Assembly (NCBI GenBank): GCA_028583605.1
Contig: CM053327.1
Coordinates: forward strand, 12,821,629 to 12,885,628
Source of the DNA: Dastarcus helophoroides
Lineage: Eukaryota > Arthropoda > Insecta > Coleoptera > Bothrideridae
Length of the DNA stretch: 64,000 nt
Reading direction: 5' to 3'
Part shown: positions 14,606 through 24,878 of the stretch, in pieces
Layout of the letters: each line of letters opens with the position of its first letter
How positions within the stretch are numbered: the first letter of the stretch is position 1
Notes under the pieces: model-generated
The model's input: the letters and a program-made list of their open reading frames with translations, nothing else
The model's database searches: none
What the model was told of the DNA's origin: nothing
Position numbers and translations under genes: made by a program

Positions 14606-17311
14606 TCACAGTACCTTTTGGAGCGCCTCCTCCATTATGCGCCGGTGACCCACCATTTTACCTACCATATTCCACATTCCTCCTGCTCGCAAACGGAGAG
14701 CAGAAGCCTGTGCCGCCCCCTCAAGAAATATGTCGAGAGGTGGCAGGCACAAGATCGCCTCCATTGCTGCTGTTGGAGTGGATTTCATTGCTCCTATCAC
14801 TGCCAGACACGCTAGTCTCTGGATGTGATTTAGCTTTTGTTTTATAGTGGTGCACTTTGTCTTTGGCCACCAAACTATAACTCCGTAGCTTACAATTGGT
14901 CTGATGACTGCCGTGTATAGCCAAAAGGTCATCTTAGGGGATAACCCCCAAGACCTCCCGATGGCCCCACGGCATTGCCAGAAGATCTTGTAAGCTTTGT
15001 TTAATTTATTTTCAATGTGGTACTTCCAGCTCAGTTTGCTGTCAAGTTCAATACCAAGGTATTTCACTCGATTTGACAACCCGAGTTGGGTTCCCATGAG
15101 TTTGGGAAATTTTAGTCGCGCTAATTTCCTTTTATTTGTGAAAAGGACCATTTCCGTCTTTGCAGGATTTGCTGCTAGGGAATGTTCTTTGCACCATTTC
15201 TCGACTATATATAAGGCGTCTTGCATTAACTCGAAGAGTACTCCCTCGTGTTTACCTGAAAGCAGAATGGTTATATCATCTGCGTAGCCAATTGTATAGA
15301 GACCCCGATCATTGAGTTTTCGAATAAGGTCATCCGCTATGATTAACCATATAAGGGGGGATAAGACACCCCCTTGCGGACATCCCTTACTTACGATTCC
15401 TCTGACCGTATAGTCTCCTACTGTAACTTGTATTGCTCGCCACTCAAGTATATGTCGTATGAGTTCCCGCAAGGCGGGTTCAATACCACTACGCTCAAGC
15501 GCCGAAGAAATGCTATTGAAATTAGGTCTATTAAAGGCACCTTCTATGTCCAGAAATACACCTAGGGTGTGTTCTTTTACTTCTAGCGATCTCTCGATCC
15601 TGCTAACTACTGAGTGTAGCGCAGTTTCGGTAGATCTGCCGGAAGTAAAAGCATGTTGATTTGAATGTAAGGGGTAGTGTATATCGAGGCTATCCCTTAT
15701 ATGTCTGTCGCACAACCTCTCCAACGTCTTCAGTAGGAAAGACGTTAGGCTGATTGGGCGACATGATTTAGCCTCACCTTGAGGTTTACCCGGTTTTGGA
15801 ATAAAAATTACTTTGACTTCCCTCCATTCTCGGGGTATGTATTTAAAGGCAATACACGCCCTGAAAATTTGCACCAGGTATTTTTGTATCCACACCATTC
15901 CCCACTGAAGCAGGGCAGGGTAGATACCGTCCAACCCGGGCGATTTGAAGGGAGCAAACGATTGTACGGCCCAGTTTACTTTTGTGTCAGTTACCATCTG
16001 AACAGCCAGCTCCCAATCCCTATTTCTAGGGTGAGAGGCTGAGTGCCCTTGCCACTTATGGCCTGGTATAACACAGCATCCTGGAAAGTGCGTATTTAGG
16101 AGCTCTGAAGCTGTTTGTGCGGGTGTACTGGTATAAGTACCGTCGGCCCGCTTTATCATGCTTACCTGTTGGTTTGGATCTTTCGAGAGTATCTTTTTCA
16201 GTCGGGAAACTGATGTAGTAGACTCTACGTCACTACAGAATTCTCTCCACTTTTCCCTTTGTCTTTTGCGAATAAGTTTCTTGTATTGTTTCCGGTGGTT
16301 GTGATAAGCCTCCCAGTCACATACCAGTTTTGTCTTCTTCGCTTTATTGAAGAGCTTGTTTGCCTGAGATCTAAGTTTTTCAAGTTGCCCGTTCCACCAA
16401 GGGGTTGCCCGGGTTTCTCGAAGCTTAGTTCTCATTGGGCAAGCCTTCTCATATGCTGTAATGATATTTTTTCGCACTAAAGTGACGTATTTTTCGATCA
16501 GTTCAACTGTCCCGATTCTCTGTGGGGTTTCTACAGTCCCTAGGAGCCCTTCCAGATGGGTATTATAGTCCTCCCTGTTGGTGCTTCTGGGATTCCTGTA
16601 CGGTTTGGGTTCCAACCTACAACATAAAATATTGAATTTTATATATTGATGGTCAGACATTGTTGCATCCTTAGATACATGCCAGCCATTTATAATTTTG
16701 GTAATACTCATAGACGCCAGGGTGATGTCGATAACACTCTGGCCTCTGGAGGTAGCAAAGGTAGCTTCACTGCCTCTATTGAGTATATCTAATTTGGTAC
16801 TACTTAAGTATTGTAGTAAAGATGTACCTCGAGGGTTGTTTGTTTCGCTCCCCCAAGCTGTATGGTGGGCGTTTGTGTCACATCCAATTATAAGATCTAC
16901 ATTACCTGCCTCACAAAAGTCGATCAGTCCTGCCATTTCCTCAGAGGGTGGTGGTCTTTTCGAATCTATTGGTAGGTAGGTCGATGCTATTACAAGTGAT
17001 ATTTTTCCCTCTCGACGCGCAAATTCCACTCGGAGAGCTGTTTGATCTCCAGAGCAGAATTGGGGTAGGATATTCGCTTGCAGTAATTTCGGGACATATA
17101 TGACAGCTCTTGGCTTGTCCCCATTTTTGAGGTAAAAAACTGTTCCACTTAATTTGCCTAAACCGCAGACTATATTGTTATATATCCACGGTTCTTGTAT
17201 AAGGGCTATAATTTCTCCATGTCTGTCGAGAAAACGACATAGGTTTGCAGTCGCTGCTCGACAGTGTTGGAGGTTTATTTGTATAAAGCCTATACCATTC
17301 CCAGAAGCCAT
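14606..17311 (-). pseudogene. ORF2 N-terminal part: AP endonuclease and reverse transcriptase
   Basis: This frame encodes the nicking and reverse-transcription modules of the I-group element. An apurinic-type endonuclease fills residues ~5-220 (INLQHCRAAT, IQEPW, GCDTNAHH, SDH). The RT follows, with RPISLTS, the FLDIEGAF box, PQGGVLSPLIW and an intact YADD at residues 676-679 (15275-15286). The ATG at 17311 (MASGNG) is preferred because the frame upstream has no ATG. ORF1 ends 77 bases before it. The frame has no internal stop until the nested element, which adds Val-Leu-stop after ALQK. The protein is therefore lost only through that insertion. Confidence 0.88.
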
Positions 17312-17388
17312 GGCTACCAGAATGACATAGACATTTAGTTCTTGCCCCCCCAGTTTCAAGAAACGAAACGCCCGGTTTCCCGGGTGTT

Positions 17389-18174
17389 CTAGTTTCCTAA
17401 AGCTGGGGGTGGCTGTGTTATCTCCGTCCCTGGGTCGGGGGGTAACGGCTTCTCTACCTCCATAGAGGACGGAACCCCCACCTCCCGACTCAGCGACGAG
17501 GATGAGTCATGAAGTTTTGCTCTTAGGGAAGAGAAGAGGTGACTTACCCTTCCCTGGCGTTCTTCTAAAATTTTCCGGGTGCTTTCCCCAACTCCAAAAA
17601 CAAGTATGGTACCCTTAGGCTCCTCCTTGCTGGCGCTGTGGAAAACAACCCAGTCGTCTACCTTGGCCCAGGGATTTTGAGCTGTCAGTCGGCCCAGGAT
17701 GACCTGCGGGTCCTCGATTGATTCGGGAACCCACAAGGTGGCCTTTGTCAACTTAGGCAGCTGATCCACTGGGAGAAGGTCAAGATTTGCACCCTCCCAT
17801 AAAGGGGGGAGCCCCCTAACTGTAGTCCCTAGCCAAGCTAGGGAGTGATCGTTGTCGCAGGAAAATTTAAGTATTTCCTGCGAGTAAATGCAGTTCTGGA
17901 ACGTAGGAGGGTTCGCCGGGTGCCGGGACAGTTCAATGTCCAGGAGCTCGGCCAACCGTTCCTTTACCAGTTTAGCTTGGTGGGCTGTAAGCCGGCCAAG
18001 TGCACTGGAGTTCCAGTCCTTTTTGTCAATGATGGCCACCCTTAGGTGGTTGGTCACCATTTCGCTAAATGTGGTTTTAGAAGAGCCTGCGGCCGGCCTC
18101 TGCCTACCCGGTCCCTTCTTGGGAACATTCCCAGGAGAGGGGCCAGGAGACGATTTCGATCGTGCTCTCTTCAT
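17389..18174 (-). CDS. ORF1 (nucleic-acid-binding protein) of the I-group element, copy 1
   Basis: A 261-aa frame with an ATG start and natural stop, upstream of ORF2 in the usual non-LTR order. The N terminus is basic and Pro/Ser-rich (MKRARSKSS... PGRQRP). The core (about 40-210) has LRVAIID, a WLGTTVRGLPPLWEGANL block and a LTKATLWVPES segment, which recalls the DUF4780 type of retrotransposon ORF1. The C terminus is acidic and proline-rich. It presumably binds the element RNA. The 261-codon counterpart in copy 2 (54890-55675) differs by scattered substitutions. Confidence 0.8.
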   Translation of the reverse strand: MKRARSKSSPGPSPGNVPKKGPGRQRPAAGSSKTTFSEMVTNHLRVAIIDKKDWNSSALGRLTAHQAKLVKERLAELLDIELSRHPANPPTFQNCIYSQEILKFSCDNDHSLAWLGTTVRGLPPLWEGANLDLLPVDQLPKLTKATLWVPESIEDPQVILGRLTAQNPWAKVDDWVVFHSASKEEPKGTILVFGVGESTRKILEERQGRVSHLFSSLRAKLHDSSSSLSREVGVPSSMEVEKPLPPDPGTEITQPPPALGN

Positions 18175-19288
18175 ACCGGGCCTTGAGGTCGGCCGGCGAT
18201 CAGCACCCTGAGGCGCATGGTCGCCGGCCGGTCCTGAAGGGCCGGGTTTGTTTTGTTCGGCAGAGGTGTTGCAGGTGGCAATAGTTTTTGCTGCCCGCCT
18301 CTCCCTCTGCCTTCTCCTTTGTTGAGCCCCGGAAATTCTTTTCCGGACTCTAGGGATTTGGGGTGGATCGTTGGATCCGCCCGGTGCTGTTTCGAATAGT
18401 CATCATCTTGTGGAAGACCTCCCAAGTGTGGCCCTCGAAGACTTTGTCTACTCGGTTCGAACCTACTCGGTGGTAACACAAGGTTCAACGGTCCACATCG
18501 TCCTGGGACCCTTCAAGGCGCTTACTTAAGTACCATTTTTTACATTATTTTTGGAAATTTGTCAGCCTTGGCTAAACCCATATATTCATTGTCAGATATT
18601 TTGATTTTCCCCAAATTAGGAAGTTTCCATTCTTTTCAAAGTACGTTCCATTATTGTCCTAAGAAATATAAAACGACCAAAACAATTTTTTTAAAAATAT
18701 CTTTAAAAATGGCTGACTTATGGATCTTTGAAATTTAAATTTGTTATATTCTCTCAATTTGGAGCTGAAAACATCTGTGACGTCATAAAACATGATAGGA
18801 GTCTGAATCGCCTAAAGTTGCCTTGCCTTTGTCTTGCTCTTTCAGTTAACACTACTTCGCTGCACTTTGCAAATCTTGTTCCCATTGAAAACAATTGTTA
18901 TTTCGCCCTAAATAATAACCAATGATCAATTTGCTAATCTAAATATTTTATTGTTCCTAAATGTAGAAATACTGTTGTTTCTTGCCCTCTATGCGTATTT
19001 TTCAGGATCTGCCACAAAACTATTTAATTGTACAAAGACATAAATAATAGTTTTTATCGCCCTTAAACATAAATAATATTTTTGTAAATAAATTGTTCTT
19101 ACATAAAAAAAAAACCTCAAAACCAAACATTGATATCGACATACTGCATAACAGTCATATCACTATACGTCTAGCTAAATACGTACCTTTTCTTAAATAA
19201 CAATTACTATACACTAATTAATTTGGATTGCTCAGAATACTGTTTAAACTAAAAGCGTTTCTCACAGGGGTGATTTTTGTCAATTCTG

Positions 19289-19585
19289 CAGTGTGTCCCA
19301 CCATACAGTACTGAAGGGGGAGTTTTTTTATTTGTGGTTTTATGAGAAAAAGTCATTCTTTATAAAAACTCCTGCTTGATCTCAAATGATCGAGAATTGC
19401 ATTTTTTTTCGAGATTTTTTTGTACAGGGAGTTCAATTATTTGAAAATTATTCGAAAAGAAAATTGTTGTTTTTTATTGTTGTGATTTAAGATCAAGCAG
19501 GAGCTTTTTTAAACAAGGGTTATTTCTAGTAAATCCACAAATAAAAAAGAAACCCCTTTTCTGCACTCTATCTTGGGACACAGGG
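19289..19585. mobile_element. 0.3-kb MITE with about 110-bp inverted arms
   Basis: The left arm starts CAGTGTGTCCCACCATA and the right arm ends ATCTTGGGACACAGGG. Inward, both arms share an ATTTGTGGTTTTA-like stretch and the motif CTCCTGCTTGATCT and its complement AGATCAAGCAGGAG. The loop is AT-rich. There is no coding capacity. Confidence 0.7.
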
Positions 19586-20477
19586 TATGTTAAACTTTCC
19601 ATTTTTAACTCTTAAAAAATTTAACAATACTATTTTTCGCATACATATAGTAATACTTCTTCATAATTTCAAACTAACTATTTATGTAAGTATAATCAGT
19701 TCAAAAATTCCTAAGAAAATAGTGAAATAGCTTTGCACCCCGAATTTCTGCACTGGTACACAGTGGATTATTTGAAAAATAAAGAAAATCCGTAATCATT
19801 GCTACATCAACTTTCGGTAAATTTTTGGAATCACCACGAACAAAACTTTTAATTATGGATTATTTCTCGACAACAACAAAATAAACCAATTCATTGAATA
19901 GTTATTAGTTTAGAGCATGATATAATATAAGATTGAAAAGTGGCACTAAAACCGGAGACGATTGAAAAGAGGACACTATATGAAGGATGGCCCGTAAAAG
20001 GCCTGCCGTTAGTAGATTAAGCAATGCTTTCTTATGCAAATATTCATACTTTAAATTGTTTCGCAATTTTTCAGTTTTATATTTATATTTTAATTACAAA
20101 ATGGGCAAGACTTTTGTTGCGTCTATGTGCAACAGTGGTTAGTTATAAAACTATCATGAAAAAGTGTCCTTGTTTCGAGTGCCTAAGGACAAAGTTGATG
20201 TATGGAGGTGAAAAATCCCGCGAAATGACTGGCTGTTGTCAATTCGAGATTTTGTATGCGAAAAACATTTTAGTGCAGGTTTTGTTTTAAGAGAAATGAA
20301 CACTGAACTGTGCAGAGTACGAATTTCTTAAAAAACTTAATCAGTTTCTATTAAATGAATATCTTATGCCCAAAGCAATTTAAACATAAAATTCTTTTTG
20401 TATATATATTTAAGAAAGAAAAATGATATTAATAGACAGACGAGCCGTTAGTTTATCAGGGTCCGGTGTTTGTATAG

Positions 20478-21141
20478 AACATAAGCTATAACTTTTTTTA
20501 AAATGTTTAGAGAAAAAATGTGTCAGATAAACTTTTTTGGTTAATTATTTGTCACTTTCCAGTGACTTTGATTTTGTTTTCCTAGCTTTTATTTTGTTGC
20601 TTTGCTAACTAATTTTTGAGTAATTTTTTTCTTTTGAAAAAAATCTTAACTTTCTGCATTCGGTAACATCAAATTTATAGGGGTTAGAGTCAAAGAATTT
20701 CGAGAAGTCATAATTTTACTGATATTTAACATTCATTTTTAATGTTATTTTTAAAGAACTCCAAGTACTAAAATGAAATCGTTACCAAAAACGAACATAG
20801 ATATTCTGGCAAAAATTTCATTTTAATTACTAACGCATGTTTAAAAATAGTATTAAATTATTTAATATGAGAATCGGTAAAATTATGAAATTCTTATATT
20901 TTCTCGAACTTTCTCACTTCTGAACTCTGTAAGATTTGGGGTCACCAAATGCAGAAAGATATGCAAATTCTAAAAAAGCAAACAACGGATGTCATTTGAA
21001 ATTTCAAAATTCGTTACCGTAGCAATGAAAGAAAAGCAGGGAAAAAGAAATTAAGGTCACCAAAATGTGGCAAATAATTAACCAAAAAAAGTTTATTTGT
21101 AATATTTTGTTCTAATTTAAAAAAAAAGTTACAGCCAATAT
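20478..21141. mobile_element. Palindromic foldback element, about 660 bp
   Basis: The two halves are imperfect inverted copies. The outer parts carry AACTTTTTTGGTTAATTATT on the left and its complement near 21080. Inner parts share CTTTCTGCATT and CATAATTTTACTGAT with their complements near 20950 and 20880. The central section resembles 5775-5910. No transposase is present. Confidence 0.65.
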
Positions 21142-21401
21142 TCCAGACTTACGTCGAACAGTGCTGTATACTTTGCATAGAGTTACGCCAGTTCTTAAGC
21201 ATCTTACTGTCTATCTCTCTCTAAGCCACCAGTCTCCCGATTACATACCACATTTCGCCTAGCGTCGGATTACCTTACTTATACATTACCATGGTTTAGA
21301 GGTAGTAACAGCATGCCGAGTCGTGCCTAGTGACGTCACATAATATTTGCCGAGTCGCCTGTACCATAAATACTTTAAAGTGTAATAACTTATTCAATTT
21401 T

Positions 21402-21543
<142 letters not shown>

Positions 21544-22167
21544 TACGAGAACCCCCGCTACAGAGAAAACTTCTGTCTGTGAATTGCCATCTAGGAGTGG
21601 TTCTCTAGCTTCGGTCGTAAGTATCTTTTGGTAATTTTTCTACGTTTCCGTTAGGTAAATTGCCGATTTAGAATCACCTGACGCCCCGTTTAGGTATTCT
21701 TTTAGCCGTCGTGCCGCGCAGTTACCGATTTTTATTGAATATAAGCGGAATTGGATTTAAAATAGTTTTCACTCTCGAGTTCCGGACTTGTAAATTTTTA
21801 GGAAGTTTTTCACTTGTTAGATTCTCACATCGGCCCAAACGAGGTGTCTTCACAGAGGTGTACGATTCCCAGCCTGTAACAAGAAGAGGTTCTTTCCCCA
21901 ACGCTAGCCGGCAATAATAAAGGAAATTATTCCATGCATTAGTAGTGGAATTTTTCTAAATTATTAAATACTAAGCCACGATTTATTTATTGAGGAAAAA
22001 TACCGTAAAACCATATTCAGTTTTCGTTTTGTATTGTTATTAGCTTAGAGCAAAATTTGTATTTTTGAAAATTAAATTATTTTGTTCACGTAACATGTAA
22101 GTAAGATTTTTGGTAGGATTAAAACTGAATATGATTAGGAACTTAGACAAAATGGCTAGTAATTATA

Positions 22168-23199
22168 CAGGGTGTTACAAAGGTCCAGGCTGCTACTTCA
22201 GGAGCATATTCTACACATTAAAATATGAAAAATGTTGAAATACATTTTTTTCTTTAAATTGCCTCCTAACGGAGATATGACCATTTAAAGATGGCGCCCC
22301 TAAAGTGGTTTTTTTTACTACAAAAAGTTAACGGTTAGTAGCAAAGTCATGAAATTGGGCAAGCAGTTAAAGAATTGGATTAGGAATATTCTCATGTAAC
22401 ATATTTTTTAAATAAGCAGTAGCGTGGTGTGTAGGGGGTTGCCCGCGATTATTTTTTGCCGTAACTTTTTTGTATTGCAATATTTCGACACAAAAGTACC
22501 ATAATCGTAAAAAGCAACATTTTTTATACAAAAAAGGTACTCTTTCTCAAAGTCGCTAAAAGTAACCGTTTCCGAGAAAAAGGCGTTTAAATAATCCTAT
22601 CCCGTCTTCGAAATTCTAACTAATTTGTATAAGAAAAAATAAGTTGGTCATGCAAACTGATCGTAAAGAAAACAATTGTACTTGACAATATCTGCCAGAG
22701 ATTGACGTTGTGTCACTGATAAAATTTGGTCGTAAGCTGTAAACTTTAGCAGTTTTTGTTGTCAATAGTAAGTGTAGTAGTTTTTTAACTTTTCATGGAC
22801 GGTTACTTTTAGCGACTTTGAGAAAGAGTACCTTTTTTGTATAAAAAATGTTGCTTTTTACGATTATGGCACTTTTGTGTCAAAATATTGCAATGCAAAA
22901 AAGTTACGGCAAAAAATAATCGCGGGCAACCTCCTACACACCACGCTACTGCTTATTTAAAAAATATGTTACATGAGAATATGCCTAATCCAATTCTTTA
23001 ACTGCTTGCCCAATTTCATGACTTTGCTACTAACCGTTAACTTTTTGTAGTAAAAAAACCACTTTAGGGGCGCCATCTTTAAATGGTCATATCTCCGTTA
23101 GGAGGCAATTTAAAGAAAAAAATGTATTTCAACATTTTTCATATTTTAATGTGTAGAATATGCTCCTGAAGTAGCGGCCCGGACTTTTGTAACACCCTG
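22168..23199. mobile_element. 1.03-kb foldback MITE with about 410-bp inverted arms and TATA target duplication
   Basis: The ends are CAGGGTGTTACAAA and its complement, and TATA lies outside both ends (22164-22167, 23200-23203). The arms are nearly perfect for about 410 bases, for instance GCCGTAACTTTTTTGTATTG against its complement near 22900. A unique middle of about 200 bases remains. Unit 2 at 50560-50580 shows the empty site as one continuous GTTTTATAAAGC. There is no transposase frame. Confidence 0.9.
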
Positions 23200-23815
23200 T
23201 ATAAAGCTTTATTGTTTTTTTACTAAAACTCCCATATCAAACCTATAAAAATACATTCGAGTATTTGATTTGTAATAATGTTGTGTTGCTAATATGAGTC
23301 TCTTGAAATGGCATAATATGAACGGGTCTATATTCCACTAATGTTAAACGTTTGTACTAATTTTGGATCAGCAATTTTAAAAAGTAGGCTGAACAATCAT
23401 TAAAAATATTAGAGAACATAGATCTATCTAAATCCCCGAAATTTAAAGAGTCTAAAAAATTGGTTTCGCTGTTTAATATTTTGCCGCTACGTTCCATAAC
23501 AAAAGAAAAATGAATTTTTTTAATTTCAATTTAAATTCCAGTAAAAGTTTATTTAAACATTTTGAATTACATACCGTTAATATGTTTGTTTTGATGGAGG
23601 CCCATATTTAAAATACATTGTATGTAAGAGGAGTAAAAAATGGCAAAAGTCTAGTTTTATTATTATTATTATTTTCTTTTACATTGGAAAAATTTTAATG
23701 TGAAAAAATTATTAACAAGTTTATAAGCTAACGACATCCCAATTTTTAGTTTTCAACTACATAAGCCATTTAGGTAATATGAAAAATAATGGGGACCCAT
23801 ATTCGGACCTTTTCC

Positions 23816-24878
23816 TCTGTTGCAGATCACGACTACACCACTGAGAATAGAATAATCTCGGATAGGCAATACGGTTTCAGACAACAACGCTCAACTGGCG
23901 ATCTATTGGCATATGGTACTCATATCTGTAACTCAGCTATGGAAAAACATGGTGAGGCTAGGAGTGTAGCATTGTATATCTCAAAAGCCTTTGACAGAGT
24001 TTGGCACCGATCTCTTCTTGCCAAATTAACATCTTATGGTCTTCCTCCTGGCCTTTGTCGTTTGATATTCAATTTTCTCGCTGAAAGATCTCTTCGGGTC
24101 GTCGTCAATAGCATCTTATCCGAGACATTTGCAATTAATGCAGGGGTGCCTTAGAAATCTACATTTTCTTCTACTCTGTTTCTGTTACACATAAACGATC
24201 TCTTAATTGTAACTTCCAATCCTATATATAGCTACGCAGAGACAAACCATTATCCGTCGCTGCCTCAGATTGCCTAAGGGAACAGCAGATATAGACGATT
24301 AATCGAAATCTCAAAATCATTCTGGAATTAGGTAAGGAAGGGTTCAAAAACTCAGTCCGCGGTTTTCTCTAAGAAAACATTAAGGGATAATGCATCAAAC
24401 ATATTAATGGGCGGTAAAATCCTCGTGATGAAATTTAATCTGTCTATCCTAGGAGTGAATGCGACCACCAACTTCTTTTGGGACGATCATGTGCGCGCCT
24501 TGCCAAGTTTGCCTCTCAGAAGTTAGGCCTTTTGTAGAGCTAAAAAGTACTTCACATCTCATGGATTCAGTTTAAAGAAGGGCGATTTGCCTAATTTATG
24601 ATGAGAGTTTGACCGATCCTGTCGAAACACTAGTGCACAAACGGATGGTTGATGACTTGTCTCTTTTCTACAAGTACTAGCATGGAAGATGCTCGCAGAA
24701 ACTAATAGGATTGATCCCCCCAAGGGCAAGATTTACGAGGCCTACAAGACAGTCGGAGACAGCAAATTCGTGTGTGGTCCAGCTTGACAATGTGAGGACC
24801 TATATCTGCGAAGACTCTTTTTTATAGAACTACCAAGCTACGAAAATCGTTACTGAAAGCAATTTTCCCCAAAAATTA
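23816..24878 (+). pseudogene. Degenerate RT fragment, Rex1/Jockey-like non-LTR element (unit 1)
   Basis: The open part (23816-24154) carries QYGFRQQRSTGDLLAY, a SKAFDRVWHRSL box and NAGVP, where an active element would have NAGVPQG. After that the frame breaks repeatedly. Remnants of the thumb and of a C-terminal PRARFTRPTRQSE-like segment can be followed. The element then stops at the pogo-like insertion and its tail resumes at 27469-27590. Unit 2 (56326-58440) holds a longer version with endonuclease and the first RT motifs, so unit 1 has lost about 1.25 kb near 23810. Confidence 0.75.

Larger units (their letters stand above)
10479..18393 (-). mobile_element. I-group non-LTR retrotransposon, copy 1, split by a nested insertion
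   Basis: The element reads right to left: ORF1 (17389-18174), ORF2 with endonuclease and RT (14606-17311), and the RNase H end of ORF2 (10595-11521). A foreign element (11529-14605) separates the last two parts. The 3' end is a short tandem of GAATCCA units (10481-10507) instead of poly-A, as in I, Loa and R1-type elements. GAATAGTCATC flanks it at 10468-10478 and 18394-18404, an 11-bp target duplication. Compared with copy 2 (51109-56043) it lacks about 150 bases of 5' leader, so it is slightly 5'-truncated. Confidence 0.9.

Noticed and set aside
18440..18470. GGTTCGAACC, resembling a tRNA B box, possible SINE
   Set aside because: No convincing A box at the right distance and no cloverleaf or SINE body could be made out.
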